A DNA stretch of 64,000 bases from Natronobacterium gregoryi SP2 (GCF_000230715.2 NC_019792.1:744001-808000), one strand, 5' to 3'; shown: positions 25,638 to 35,315, counted from the stretch's first letter. Notes: a model not told the origin generated them from the letters alone. Program-made: numbers and translations.

Positions 25638-25789
25638 TCGAATCGCGTTACTCGGCGTGAAAAGCGGCGGTCGAATCGCGTTACTCGGCGTGAAAAGCGG
25701 CGGTCGAATCGCGTTACTCGGCGTGAAAAGCGGCGGTCGAATCGCGTTACTCGGCGTGAAAAGCGGCGGTCGAATCGCGTTACTCGGCG
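25638..25789. repeat. 33-bp tandem repeat overlapping the thermosome stop codon
   Basis: The unit starting TCGAATCGCGTTACTCGGCG (33 bp) occurs four full times plus 20 bp, at 25638, 25671, 25704, 25737 and 25770, with essentially no divergence. On the minus strand each unit contains GCCGAGTAA, the last codons and stop of the thermosome gene, plus 24 bp of 3' flank. Confidence 0.9.
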
Positions 25790-27357
25790 GCGATGACGTC
25801 GTCGATGCGGGCGATCATCGTCGCGGCTTCGGTCGCGCTCTCGATGGCTTCGCGCTTGACGTCGGCTGGGTCGACGACACCGTGGTCGAAGGGATCGTCG
25901 ATCGTGACTGCTTCACCGTCGGTGACCAGACCGGCACGACCCTCGGACTCGTGGGCGGCACGGAGGTCCACGAGCGAGTCGATGGGGTCGCGGCCGGTGT
26001 TGGCGGCGAGCGTCCGCGGGACGACATCGATCGCGTCCGCGAAGGCGTCGACGGCCAACTGCTTGCGGCCTTCGATACCGGCGGCTTCCTGGCGGACCGT
26101 GTCGGCAATCGCGATCTCGGTTGCACCGGCACCGGGAACGACCTCGCCGGACTCGAGTGCCGTCGCGGCCACGTCGAGTGCATCACCGATGGTGCGCTCG
26201 AGTTCGTCGACGATGTGTTCGGTGCCACCGCGGACGAAGACGGTGACGGCCTCTGCGGCAGTGCCGCCCTCGACGAACGCGAGGTCGTCGTCGCCGAAGT
26301 TCTCCGAGCGGACGCGGTCGGCCTCACCGAAGTCGTCGTCCTCGAGGTCGTCCAGGGTGCCGACGCGCCGGGCACCGGTCGCGGAGACGATGTCTTTGGC
26401 GTCGCTGTCGCCGATGTCGTCGAAGAGGAGGACGTCTTCGCGGGCGAGCGCAGCGGCGACGCGGTCGGCAACGTCGTCGGTCGTGAAGACGACGTCGGCT
26501 CCACTCTCGGCGATCGTGTCGGCGTAGCCCTGCAGTTCGCTCTCTTCGGAGTCGATCGCGGCGTTTAGCTGGTCGATCGAGTCGATGGCGTACTCGGCGT
26601 CGACGTCACCGGTGCGAACGTCGAGTTCGACGTCGAGGACGGCGATCGAAGCGTCTTCGACTTCGTCGGGCATGCCGTCGTGAGCAGGCTCTTCGTCGAC
26701 GACGATACCAGGGACGAGTTCGGTCGCGTTCGAGGACGCGCCGATCTGGGTGTGAACGGTGACGTTGTCGCGAGCGACGCCGTTGTCGCTCTCGACGTGA
26801 CGGACGGCCTCGACGACCGTCTCGGCAAGCGACTCGGCGGTGAGACCGCCGGTTCCCTTGCCAGTCATGCTCGACTCAGCGACCTGTTTGAGGATGTCGT
26901 CGTCGACCTCGGCCTCCTGGACCTGCTCGTCGATCGCCTCGAGAGCGATCTCGGCAGCCTCGTGGTAGCCCTCGACGATCGTCGTCGCGTGGACATCCTG
27001 CTCGATCAAGTCTTCGGCCTCACCGAGCAGGTTGCCAGCGACCACGGCCGCGGTCGTCGTTCCGTCGCCGACTTCTTCTTCCTGTGTCTCGGCGACTTCG
27101 ACGATCATCTGTGCTGCGGGGTGTTCGATGTCCATCTCGTCGAGGATGGTCGCCCCGTCGTTGGTGATGACGACCTCGCCGCCCGAGTCGACGAGCATCT
27201 TGTCCATACCGCGGGGCCCGAGCGTCGTCCGTACCGACTCGGCGACCGCTTTGCCGGCCATGATGTTGGACGACTGGGCGTCCCGACCCTGCGTTCGCTG
27301 GCTATCCTCGCTCATGATGAACATAGGCTGTCCGCCCATGCGACCCTGTTGTGCCAT
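25780..27357 (-). CDS. Thermosome (group II chaperonin) subunit, without GGM tail
   Basis: A 525-residue ATP-dependent folding chaperonin subunit; start chosen at [20 protein letters not shown]. Diagnostic motifs are [42 protein letters not shown] (ATPase Asp) and the distal [10 protein letters not shown]. Halophile group II subunits usually end with a Gly-Gly-Met-rich tail; this one ends [14 protein letters not shown], so it is the short type (CCT3-like in Haloferax terms, inference). The stop codon lies in the last unit of a 33-bp tandem repeat. Upstream is a clear TATA box. Confidence 0.92.
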   Translation of the reverse strand: MAQQGRMGGQPMFIMSEDSQRTQGRDAQSSNIMAGKAVAESVRTTLGPRGMDKMLVDSGGEVVITNDGATILDEMDIEHPAAQMIVEVAETQEEEVGDGTTTAAVVAGNLLGEAEDLIEQDVHATTIVEGYHEAAEIALEAIDEQVQEAEVDDDILKQVAESSMTGKGTGGLTAESLAETVVEAVRHVESDNGVARDNVTVHTQIGASSNATELVPGIVVDEEPAHDGMPDEVEDASIAVLDVELDVRTGDVDAEYAIDSIDQLNAAIDSEESELQGYADTIAESGADVVFTTDDVADRVAAALAREDVLLFDDIGDSDAKDIVSATGARRVGTLDDLEDDDFGEADRVRSENFGDDDLAFVEGGTAAEAVTVFVRGGTEHIVDELERTIGDALDVAATALESGEVVPGAGATEIAIADTVRQEAAGIEGRKQLAVDAFADAIDVVPRTLAANTGRDPIDSLVDLRAAHESEGRAGLVTDGEAVTIDDPFDHGVVDPADVKREAIESATEAATMIARIDDVIAAE

Positions 27358-27390
27358 AGTTGAAGCCTCAGTAACTATGTCGTCAGCACT

Positions 27391-27406
27391 TCTATATAAG
27401 TGTTTC
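27391..27406 (-). promoter_or_regulatory. Thermosome gene TATA box
   Basis: On the minus strand GAAACACTTATATAG combines a purine-rich BRE-like stretch with a TATA box about 40 bp ahead of the start codon, implying a short leader. This fits strong, heat-responsive chaperonin promoters in haloarchaea. Confidence 0.6.
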
Positions 27407-27513
27407 CCTACCGGACCCACTCCGTCTTGCGATTGTCGTGTGAACCGTCGCCACGGCAGCACGCGCGAGAAGCCGGTACCAAAATATGGATCGGTCTACA
27501 ACACTTCATCGGG

Positions 27514-28359
27514 ATGCTGGAACTGGAACACGGGTTTCGGGTCGTCGACGTCTACGCCACGCTGGCGCTCGACGAACGACAGGGGGAGTCCCAAGCCCGG
27601 AGACACGGTCGGACGATCACGCCCGACCGACTCGAACGTGAGATGCACCAGGCAGGGGTCACACGATCGATCGTCTTCCCCCCTGCCAGACACGAGGCGA
27701 GTTACGTCGCACCGAACAACGGCGTCGCCCGTCACAGCGTCGATCGGCCGTTCGTCGCGTTCGCCCGAATCAGCGGAACCAAACACTCGGAACACACGAC
27801 AGCGGGCCGTCTACGCAACGCCATCAACCGACCGAAGGAAACCCACACCACGCCAGGAGACGTCGAAATGTACGCCTACGACGACCGCTTTCACGGGTTC
27901 GTTCTCGACCCCGCCGCCGACGGCTACCCCGACAAAGACCTCCTCGAGGCGCTCGATGACGTCGAACTACCCCTCGTCGTTCGCGGCGGAGCCGATGCAC
28001 CGCCGGAGGCGCTTGCCGACGCTCTGCTCGGCCGCGAGTTTCCCGTGGTCGTCGCCCACTTCGGCGGCCACCCACTCGACCGCGAACGCATGCACACCAT
28101 GATCGACCTCCTCGAGCAGTACGACGACTGCTACCTCGAGACGAGTTTCGTTCGCTACCGGGACGTCCTCGAGCGGGCAGTGCTCGAACACCCAGATCGC
28201 GTCCTCTTCGGCAGCGGCGCTCCGGACGCCCACCCGAACGTCGCCGTCATGGAGACGCTCACCCTCGACGTCTCCGAGGACTTGCTCCGGCGGATCTTCT
28301 CGAAGAACGCGTGTCGCGTGATCGACGTGCTGGGGCCGGACGCGACGAGTTGGAAGTGA
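27514..28359 (+). CDS. Amidohydrolase-like TIM-barrel protein lacking the HxH motif
   Basis: A 281-residue protein. The fold follows the amidohydrolase_2 family: opening [46 protein letters not shown] (strand-4 His region), [10 protein letters not shown] and [15 protein letters not shown] (strand-8 Asp). The usual N-terminal D-x-H-x-H is D-V-Y-A-T, so two metal ligands are missing and hydrolase activity is doubtful. Start chosen at the methionine 38 residues into the open frame since the preceding stretch is not conserved-looking. Confidence 0.7.
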   Translation: MLELEHGFRVVDVYATLALDERQGESQARRHGRTITPDRLEREMHQAGVTRSIVFPPARHEASYVAPNNGVARHSVDRPFVAFARISGTKHSEHTTAGRLRNAINRPKETHTTPGDVEMYAYDDRFHGFVLDPAADGYPDKDLLEALDDVELPLVVRGGADAPPEALADALLGREFPVVVAHFGGHPLDRERMHTMIDLLEQYDDCYLETSFVRYRDVLERAVLEHPDRVLFGSGAPDAHPNVAVMETLTLDVSEDLLRRIFSKNACRVIDVLGPDATSWK

Positions 28360-28502
28360 CCGACTCGACCTCTGATTTCGTTCCCTGCAGCGAGTCTGTC
28401 CATTTATGCCACTGCCCCAGTATCCGATAGATATGGACGCGAGACGCGGCCCCGAGACGACGGGTCCGGGGACGAACGACGACCGAACTGGCGGGGCCGA
28501 AC

Positions 28503-29465
28503 ATGGGATATAACCTCGAGGAACGAGCCGTCGACCGGCTCGAACTGCTCCGTGTGTACGCCTACGGTCTCTGTATGGGGACGGCCGACGCGCTGCCCGG
28601 CGTCTCCGGCGGCACCGTTGCCCTCCTGCTTGGCTTCTACGGCCGTCTGATCGCCGCAATTACCGCCTTGACGCCCGCTCGCGTCGTCGACGTATGCCGC
28701 GGTTACGATCCTGCCAGGCGCAAACGGGCTCGAGAGGCACTGCTCGAGATGGATCTGCAGTTCCTGCTGCCACTCGGCGTCGGGATGGTGACGGCCGTCG
28801 CGCTCATCGCCGGTGCCGTCTCCGCGCTCGCGGAATCGAAACCCATCGCACTCTTCGGCTTCTTTACCGGGCTGATCGCCGCGTCCGCGGTCGTCCTCTT
28901 CCGGAGCCTGCCGTTTCCCTCCCTCAAGCACGCTCTCGCAGCCAGTGCCGGTACCGTACTCGCGTTGCTCGTCGCGAGTGGCGTCGTCGAACTGCCGGGC
29001 AGCGGTGCACTCCTGATCTTCCTCTCGGGCGCGCTGGCGATCAGTGCGATGATTCTGCCGGGCATCTCCGGCGCGCTCATCCTAATCCTGCTCGGCCAGT
29101 ACGTCTTCCTCTCGGATCAACTGACGGCGTTTCTCGGCTCCCTGGGCGCGCTCGTATCGGGGAACGGGACGCTCGAGGGCGTAATCGGCCCCGGAACGAC
29201 GGTCGTCCTGTTCGTCGCGGGCGGGTTCCTCGGCCTCGTGACGATCGCCAGGATCGTTCGTCGAGCCCTCGATTACCGGCGGGAGCTAACGCTGCTCTTC
29301 CTGGTCGGACTGATCGCCGGATCGATTCCCGCACCGCTTCACAATATCGGCGAAGTCTACGCCTGGACGACCGATATCGCCCTGCTAACCGGTGCCTGGG
29401 CGATCGTCGGTGCCGTCGCCCTGTTCGGACTGGATGCTCTCGCTGGCGGGTTCGATCCGGAGTGA
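28503..29465 (+). CDS. DUF368-family membrane protein
   Basis: A 320-residue integral membrane protein with about eight helices. Family landmarks are GTADALPGVSGGTVALLLGFYGRLIAAI near the start and its internal echo ALAISAMILPGISGALILILLGQY in the second half, which mark the two-fold inverted repeat of DUF368. Members are linked to undecaprenyl-phosphate or polyprenyl-phosphate lipid translocation (PopT family; inference for archaea). Standing alone on the plus strand. Confidence 0.85.
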   Translation: MGYNLEERAVDRLELLRVYAYGLCMGTADALPGVSGGTVALLLGFYGRLIAAITALTPARVVDVCRGYDPARRKRAREALLEMDLQFLLPLGVGMVTAVALIAGAVSALAESKPIALFGFFTGLIAASAVVLFRSLPFPSLKHALAASAGTVLALLVASGVVELPGSGALLIFLSGALAISAMILPGISGALILILLGQYVFLSDQLTAFLGSLGALVSGNGTLEGVIGPGTTVVLFVAGGFLGLVTIARIVRRALDYRRELTLLFLVGLIAGSIPAPLHNIGEVYAWTTDIALLTGAWAIVGAVALFGLDALAGGFDPE

Positions 29466-29643
29466 CGCCGTCGAGTTCGGGATTCTTCGAAACGACGTAG
29501 CGAAACTCGAGAACGCGATCTCTGTCTATTTACGAGAGAGACACCCAATATAAAACGTCCGAATATTTCTATGAATTGTTTAAGCAGGTAAATAAAACTT
29601 ATCAAATAAACTTATTTTTCTTAGTGTTGGATGGGCAATCGTA

Positions 29644-30933
29644 ATGTCTGATAGAGACAATACGGCTGCTGACTCCAAACAGGCGAATCGGCCCACGACG
29701 CGACGAACTGCCCTCAAAACAGTTGCGCTCAGTACTGGAGCGGTGATGTTATCGGCCGTCACAGCGGCGAAACAGTCGGAAGGAGATGACGATGAAACAG
29801 TCTCGATACTGAGTGAAGAGCCGAAAGTTCACCAGAAAATTCGAGGCACGTACGAAGATCCGATCACGAGCGAGACGATCAAAGAGACGCGCGATTCAAT
29901 CATCGAGGGATACACGAATACGACGGAACAACTGCTGCTCAAACCGCAACAGGCATTCGAAGCGGACCGGATCGTCGCGTACAACGTCGTTCTTGAGGAA
30001 AATGGTCGTCCCAAAGAACAGTACGTAACCAGTAGCGGACCCAACCGATCGGGGTCACGTGACGAGAGGTCAGAAGATGAAGAGCGAATCCGCGCTCGAA
30101 CGACGCGTATGCACGAACGAGCAGATGCGATGCTCGAAGATGTATTGAAGGGGAAGAGCAAAACGAAAACGACCGACGACGCTACGGCTGAAGACTGGGA
30201 TGTCGATTTCGGGGACTGGTCGTATTTCGGTGGCTCATCGATTTACCATCACTTCGATGAGGCTGGTGGTATTGCGGATAACCCCCGACCAGGCGGTGTC
30301 GACTTCGACATTACGATCAGAAAAGACGAAGACGAACAGCGCATCGGCGCACGAACGTTCATGCGGTTCGAGGCAGGGAGGGAACTCTGCAACGACGGGC
30401 ACGACGAGTACTGTATCGATGGAACCGTTCATACCGGTATGCGAAACAAAAAAGCGGTTATCAAACAAGACTGGGATAAAGGAGCAAATGGTGTCTCGAC
30501 GGAAGATCTTCTAACAGGAGTTGATCCCACTAACGACCTCGACGATACGACGACGTCACGCCAAGCATCGATCGGACTCGATCTCAGCAGAGATCCTGGC
30601 TTGTCCGTCGGATACAGCAGCGGGGTAACACTTCCCGAAGCGTCGTTAACTGATCGAACGACGATGCCATCCGGGTTCTCACATCACGAGTTCGAAGTGA
30701 ACAGTTCAGATGGGGATTCGGCAAAGTACAGTGCTGAGATCGAAGTCGGGAGTGCTGCCAGATACGACTTTAGCCAATGTGACGAGGGAACCCACCCCGT
30801 TCCGGATCCGATCGATGTCGTAGAAATCGACATCGAAGAAATCGAATGGGGGCTGCGACTCCCAGGAACCGGCTGGGTTAACACTCATTCTGACGATCGC
30901 CAATTCACCTATTCGAGGACGTGTTATCTCTGA
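29644..30933 (+). CDS. Tat-exported protein of unknown function
   Basis: A 429-residue protein. RPTTRRTALKTVALSTGAVM is a Tat signal without lipobox; the mature chain is hydrophilic, with a charged helical first part (about 45-160; ARTTRMHERADAMLEDV) and a beta-rich second part (WSYFGGSSIYHHFDEAGG, EVNSSDGDSAKYSAEIEVGS). Two cysteines near LCNDGHDEYC may pair. Codons are AT-richer than neighbours and the flanking gaps are AT-rich, suggesting horizontal gain. No family recognised. Confidence 0.65.
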   Translation: MSDRDNTAADSKQANRPTTRRTALKTVALSTGAVMLSAVTAAKQSEGDDDETVSILSEEPKVHQKIRGTYEDPITSETIKETRDSIIEGYTNTTEQLLLKPQQAFEADRIVAYNVVLEENGRPKEQYVTSSGPNRSGSRDERSEDEERIRARTTRMHERADAMLEDVLKGKSKTKTTDDATAEDWDVDFGDWSYFGGSSIYHHFDEAGGIADNPRPGGVDFDITIRKDEDEQRIGARTFMRFEAGRELCNDGHDEYCIDGTVHTGMRNKKAVIKQDWDKGANGVSTEDLLTGVDPTNDLDDTTTSRQASIGLDLSRDPGLSVGYSSGVTLPEASLTDRTTMPSGFSHHEFEVNSSDGDSAKYSAEIEVGSAARYDFSQCDEGTHPVPDPIDVVEIDIEEIEWGLRLPGTGWVNTHSDDRQFTYSRTCYL

Positions 30934-30987
30934 TACTACCAACGGTAATCCGACTAATAATACGTAGATAAAATCAAGCGACCTATC

Positions 30988-31197
30988 TCAATTGTTTCCT
31001 ATCAGATTAATAAATAGAACAGATGCTGTGAGTATAACGCCACCGAACATAAGAATAACCCAAAACCCCTCCGCTGCAGGAGTAACATGTTCGATGAGTT
31101 CGATTAGTCCAGCCGCAATAGTGATCTGCAATCCAAGAATGCCAACGAGTATCCTTGTTGATTCCATACTAATGGAGACAGATTCAATCACCTTCAT
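30988..31197 (-). CDS. Small two-helix membrane protein
   Basis: A 69-residue protein with two hydrophobic helices, ILVGILGLQITIAAGLIELI and GFWVILMFGGVILTASVLFI, joined by a polar turn. It is convergent with the exported protein gene at 29644 and lies in the same AT-richer patch. No family recognised. Confidence 0.55.
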   Translation of the reverse strand: MKVIESVSISMESTRILVGILGLQITIAAGLIELIEHVTPAAEGFWVILMFGGVILTASVLFINLIGNN

Positions 31198-31255
31198 TGT
31201 TCCTGTTCGATAATCAGATGGATATCACCAACAGCAATGGCATTGGGCAGTATGG

Positions 31256-32179
31256 TTACCGCCGGTCGTACAACTGGACTGCACGATTGTGTCTGGCCGA
31301 GAGGCCGTACGGGTTCCGTCGGGCCGACCGATCACTGTACCGGGCGTAGATCCCATCTCGTAGCCCGCTGCCGGCGCTTGCGGCGACGTCCGTTCCGTCC
31401 GACAGCCACTCGGTCGGCGTCGAGTCGCCGGAGACGACCCCACGGACGGTGACGACGCCGTCGCGGATCGCGCTCCCGAGCGTGCGGACGACAACGCTTG
31501 GGCGCGGGCCGTAATTTTTCGCGAGTCGGTAGGCGATCGACTGGTAGATCGCCCCCCAGTCCGAAGCCGGATCGAGATCGGCGTCGGGCTGTCCACCGTC
31601 GGTTCCGATCTCCCGACGAACCGCCATCTCCATCGCCCAGCCGACATCGAAACCCAGTCCTGCAACGCGGTGTGCACAGTCACGGGCACCGCCGACCTCG
31701 AGGTACTCGTCGAAGCCGTCGAGTGCCTTGAGTACGGTCCGGGCGAACGCGACGTTGTCGCCGTCGAAAAGTGTCACGTCACGTCCGGCGATCGTCCGGG
31801 GCCGGCGGGGATCGACACCGCCGAACCGATCGTCACCGGTGACCGGCCCGGTGGCGACGTCCGCACCGTTTTCTATCGTCCGTTCGATAGCGCTGTACCA
31901 GCCCGCTTCGACGGCGTGTTCGCTGCTGAGAAACGCGACGACGTCGCCGGAGGCGACGCCCAGTCCCGCGTTGCGGGAGACGTTCGGGTTCCGTTCGGAG
32001 ATTTCGACGAGGACATCGACGTCGTCTCGCTCGCGAACGGCCCCACTGGTCCCGTCCGAGGAGGGACCGTTGACGACGATGACCTCCGTCGAAGACGGCG
32101 TCCGCTCGTCGAGTGCGTCTAGACACGTCAGCAGTCGCTCTCGATCGTTGAGTGTCGAGACGACTGCCGAGAGTTCCAT
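31256..32179 (-). CDS. Glycosyltransferase family 2-like protein, degenerate DXD
   Basis: A 307-residue protein with a GT-A fold: opening LSAVVSTLNDRERLLTCLDAL, the first acid region VIVVNGPSSDGTSGAV, and SRNAGLGVASGDVVAFLSSE where the DXD metal motif is usually found (FLDDD in active enzymes). The third region GFDEYLEVGGARDCAHRVAGLG resembles the (Q/E)D site. The C-terminal part is globular, without membrane helices. The degenerate DXD raises doubt about metal-dependent transfer. Start chosen at MELSAVVSTL. Confidence 0.75.
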   Translation of the reverse strand: MELSAVVSTLNDRERLLTCLDALDERTPSSTEVIVVNGPSSDGTSGAVRERDDVDVLVEISERNPNVSRNAGLGVASGDVVAFLSSEHAVEAGWYSAIERTIENGADVATGPVTGDDRFGGVDPRRPRTIAGRDVTLFDGDNVAFARTVLKALDGFDEYLEVGGARDCAHRVAGLGFDVGWAMEMAVRREIGTDGGQPDADLDPASDWGAIYQSIAYRLAKNYGPRPSVVVRTLGSAIRDGVVTVRGVVSGDSTPTEWLSDGTDVAASAGSGLRDGIYARYSDRSARRNPYGLSARHNRAVQLYDRR

Positions 32180-32329
32180 GCTTCTGTGTAATTCCTCCGG
32201 TAATAAAAATGGGGTGGCCACGCCGTCTCTCGAGTCTGGCGGACGTGGCGAGAGAACGAGTTCCGAAAGACGACTCCAGGTGGAACGGACCTACTCTATC
32301 GACGGTCGATCCTGCGACCCGCCAGCCGC

Positions 32330-33037
32330 TCACCGGAGTCGGGTGTTCCAGTAGGAAACCGACGCGAAGTGATCGGTGACCCGGTTCCCGCCGACGGCTG
32401 TGTCGATTCGCCGAATCGGGCTCGCGAGTCCGTTCGGGATCGCTCGGTAGAGCCCGTACGGAGCGAGGAAGTCGTCTTCGACGTCGACCAGTGTCAGCTC
32501 CGTCTTCGCGAGTAACTCGCTGACCTCGCTCTTCGAGTAGAGTCGGGACCCCATCGGCAACGCCCAGTTGTAGACGCTGCGGGAACTGAAACGGTTGAAC
32601 GTGTCGAAGACGATCTGTTCGCGCGAGACGCGACGCATCTCCCGGAGGAACGCCTCTGGGTCGTCCGCGAGGTGGAAAAACCGCATTGCGATGACCGTAT
32701 CGAAGTGATCGTCCGGGAAGGGCAGTCGCCCTGCATCGCCCCGAAGGAACTCGAGTCGTCCCTCGGGATCGGCGTTCTGTGCTTTCTGTCGTCCCTGCTG
32801 TAACATCGCCGCCGAAATGTCGAGTCCAACGACGTCTGCTCCCTGTTCGGCGAGCATGACGGTAAATCGCCCGGTACCACAGGCGATTTCGAGGACGTTT
32901 CGATCCTCGACGGGCATGATCGCGTCGAGAACTGCTTCTTTCTCTCGACGGTCGATGAGCTGCCCACCCTTGGAGAACCGCTTGTCGTCGTACTCCTCGG
33001 CGACATCGTCGGCCTGGTACCACTCCTGTCCTTTCAC
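32330..33037 (-). CDS. Class I SAM-dependent methyltransferase
   Basis: A 235-residue enzyme. Motif I is VLEIACGTGRFTVMLAEQG, motif II VVGLDISAAMLQQGR, motif III FLRGDAGRLPFPDDHFDTVI and motif IV RFFHLADDPEAFLREM. A GTG start (VKGQEWYQ) is preferred because a TATA box (TTTTATT) lies about 28 bp upstream, as expected for a leaderless transcript, and the upstream frame is not domain-like. The substrate is unknown; the gene is next to a GT2 gene on the same strand, which may point to lipid or glycan modification. Confidence 0.8.
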   Translation of the reverse strand: MKGQEWYQADDVAEEYDDKRFSKGGQLIDRREKEAVLDAIMPVEDRNVLEIACGTGRFTVMLAEQGADVVGLDISAAMLQQGRQKAQNADPEGRLEFLRGDAGRLPFPDDHFDTVIAMRFFHLADDPEAFLREMRRVSREQIVFDTFNRFSSRSVYNWALPMGSRLYSKSEVSELLAKTELTLVDVEDDFLAPYGLYRAIPNGLASPIRRIDTAVGGNRVTDHFASVSYWNTRLR

Positions 33038-33059
33038 ACTGAACGCAACTACGATGGCC

Positions 33060-33070
33060 GGACAATAAAA
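33060..33070 (-). promoter_or_regulatory. TATA box of a leaderless methyltransferase gene
   Basis: CGTTTTATTG on the minus strand, about 25-30 bp ahead of the GTG start, fits the leaderless spacing of haloarchaeal promoters. Confidence 0.55.
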
Positions 33071-33282
33071 CGATACTGGAGTTCGTTCGATAATCCGATC
33101 TGCGGGCGACGCCGGCACGGACCGGTCGAGCGTCTTCACAATCCGTCCGTCAGTGTCTCGAACGCCCATTCCTTGGAGTTGCCGCAACTGTGTTAATATA
33201 ACACTGTTATCCTTATACAAACTGCATTGTTCCTATCCACATATAGGGAAGGTTTACCAGTACCGACTCCGCTCAGATTGTT

Positions 33283-33564
33283 ATGAGCATGAGTACCACG
33301 GAAGATCGTGGCGGAGCCGCCGAACAGACGCTCACCGAAGAAGAGTACCGCGACCGCTTGCGTGACCTCCCCCCGAGTGCGAAACTCGTCGCAAAAGTTC
33401 TCGAGACCGACTCCCCGCTCTCACAGGGACAACTCGCCGAAGAATCGCTACTGCCAGACCGGACCGTCCGATACGCGCTCAATCGACTCGAGGACGTCGG
33501 ACTCGTCGACTCCCGCTATAGCTTCCGCGACGCGCGCAAACAGGTCTACTTCCTGAAACGCTAA
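33283..33564 (+). CDS. Small MarR-like winged-helix regulator
   Basis: A 93-residue protein consisting of one winged helix: RDLPPSAKLVAKVLETDSPL, recognition helix SLLPDRTVRYALNRL and wing ending VDSRYSFRDARKQVYFL. Short one-domain wHTH proteins of this shape are widely conserved in haloarchaea. It is transcribed away from the methyltransferase at 32330. The second methionine (33289) is an alternative start. Confidence 0.75.
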   Translation: MSMSTTEDRGGAAEQTLTEEEYRDRLRDLPPSAKLVAKVLETDSPLSQGQLAEESLLPDRTVRYALNRLEDVGLVDSRYSFRDARKQVYFLKR

Positions 33565-33639
33565 GCGCAATCCGATCGAGGCAACCGACCACCTGCGCTA
33601 TTGCGACACGCACTTTTTCCACCGCCGTTACTTCCAGTC

Positions 33640-34443
33640 ATGGACATCGTTCGCCGTGTCGTCCCGACCGGGACGCGTGCACCGACCGGCGACACGAACG
33701 CATACGTGCTCGGGACCGGCCCCACAGTGCTCGTCGATCCGGCCACCAGAACCGACGCACTCGACGACGTCGTCGCCGCCCGGAGCGTCGAACACGTGCT
33801 GGTGACCCATTCGCATCCGGACCACGTCGGGGCCGTCGCACGTTACGCCGCCGAGACGGGCGCAACAGTCTGGGCTCGAGCGGGCCACGCCGACCGATTC
33901 CGGGAAACCACCGACTGCGATCCGGACCGCGAGTTCGGACCGGGAACGGAGATTACCCTCGGCGACGACCGGGTCCGAGTCCTCGATGCCCCGGGTCACG
34001 CACCCGACCACGTCGCGCTCGAGGCTGGCCGCGAGGGACCGATACTCTGTGGCGACTGCGCACTCCGGGAGGGAAGCGTCGTCGTCGGCGCGCCCGAGGG
34101 GGACATGCGCGCGTATCTCACCACGCTCCGCCGACTGTGGGCGATCGATCCGCCGCGGCTGTGTCCGGGCCACGGCCCCGAAATTACCTCGCCGCGAGAG
34201 ACACTCGAGCGCCTGCTCGATCATCGATACAGGCGCGAGCGCCGCATCAACGAGGCCGTCTCGGGTGGCGCACGAACCCTCGAGGAAATCCTCGCGTCGG
34301 CTTACGAGAAAGACCTGGCTGGCGTCCAGGACCTCGCGCGGGCGACGGTCGTCGCCCACCTCGAGAAACTCGACGTCGAAGGCCGACTCGAGTGGGACGG
34401 CGAACGTGTGCGTCCGACGACCGGAAAACGTCAGTTATTGTGA
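33640..34443 (+). CDS. MBL-fold hydrolase
   Basis: A 267-residue metallo-beta-lactamase-fold protein of the LACTB2-like type. The metal motif HxHxDH is HSHPDH in VLVTHSHPDHVGAV; further ligands are in DAPGHAPDH and LCGDCAL, and CPGHGPEI. The C-terminal part (about 190-267) forms the short winged-helix-like tail common in LACTB2-type nucleases or hydrolases. Start at MDIVRRVVPTGTRAPT. It overlaps nothing; the next gene starts 41 bp later on the same strand. Confidence 0.85.
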   Translation: MDIVRRVVPTGTRAPTGDTNAYVLGTGPTVLVDPATRTDALDDVVAARSVEHVLVTHSHPDHVGAVARYAAETGATVWARAGHADRFRETTDCDPDREFGPGTEITLGDDRVRVLDAPGHAPDHVALEAGREGPILCGDCALREGSVVVGAPEGDMRAYLTTLRRLWAIDPPRLCPGHGPEITSPRETLERLLDHRYRRERRINEAVSGGARTLEEILASAYEKDLAGVQDLARATVVAHLEKLDVEGRLEWDGERVRPTTGKRQLL

Positions 34444-34483
34444 GTATCCGTTCGGTATTCCGTCCCGCCGTCGACAGCACCGT

Positions 34484-35269
34484 ATGGACGACGATCAGCG
34501 GTCGATCACGCGCCACTACGACGAACTCCCGCCCAACTGGGAAGAGATAACCCGCGGACCGACGAAAGAACGAATACTCTTCCCCGCTATCGACTCCTTG
34601 CTCCCGTCGCTGTCCGGGAAACGCGTCCTCGACGCTGGATGTGGCGACGGGTACTACGCCTCGCTTCTCGCCGACCGGGGCGGGGACGTACTCGGTATCG
34701 ACGCGAGCCAGGAGATGGTTCGGGTCGCCCGCGACCGGTACGGCGACGACGTCGAGTTTCGTCGTGCGGACCTCTCCGAACCGCTCTCCACCATCGAGGG
34801 CGATTCCGCCGACGTCGTGCTCTGTCAACACGTATTTTCGCACCTCCCGTCGCTCGAGACGCCATTGTCGGAGTTCGCTCGGGTGCTCCGCCCGGGCGGG
34901 TCGCTCGTGATCTCGACTCACCACCCGTTCCACGACTTCCTGATCGTCCGCGACCGCGAGTACCCGAGTACGACAGACGCACTCGAGATGGACCTCGATC
35001 CACACGTCGTCGCCGACCGCGAGAAACCTGCGTATCACGAGACGGAACGGTTCGAAGTTCACTGGGGAGGCCCCGACAGCGAGAACCCGGGAACGTACTA
35101 CCGACGGCCGCTGCACGCGTTGCTCGAGCCGTTGCTCGCCGCCGGGTTCGACCTGTCCGACCTCGTGGAACCGGAGCCGACCGAGGAGTTCCAGGGCGAC
35201 TATCCGGAACTCGCGCGCGAACTCCGCCACCGGCCGTCGAGGTCGGTCTGTCTGCGTGCGGAACGATAA
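34484..35269 (+). CDS. Class I SAM-dependent methyltransferase (ubiE/BioC-like)
   Basis: A 261-residue enzyme. Motif I is RVLDAGCGDGYYASLLADRG, followed by VLGIDASQEMVRVAR, EFRRADLSEPL and DVVLCQHVFSHLPSLETPLS. The C-terminal half has STHHPFHDFL and EVHWGGPDSENPGTYYRRPL, a pattern seen in UbiE-like methyltransferases. It is followed after 46 bp by the cysteine-cluster protein gene. Substrate unknown. Confidence 0.82.
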   Translation: MDDDQRSITRHYDELPPNWEEITRGPTKERILFPAIDSLLPSLSGKRVLDAGCGDGYYASLLADRGGDVLGIDASQEMVRVARDRYGDDVEFRRADLSEPLSTIEGDSADVVLCQHVFSHLPSLETPLSEFARVLRPGGSLVISTHHPFHDFLIVRDREYPSTTDALEMDLDPHVVADREKPAYHETERFEVHWGGPDSENPGTYYRRPLHALLEPLLAAGFDLSDLVEPEPTEEFQGDYPELARELRHRPSRSVCLRAER

Positions 35270-35315
35270 GACACAGGAGCGACTGGCTTTTCCCCGTCGG
35301 GACGTAGGTACAGCC

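Noticed and set aside
25638-25789. CRISPR-like array from regular 33-bp repeats
   Set aside because: The units are directly adjacent with no spacers and derive from the thermosome gene end; no cas genes nearby.
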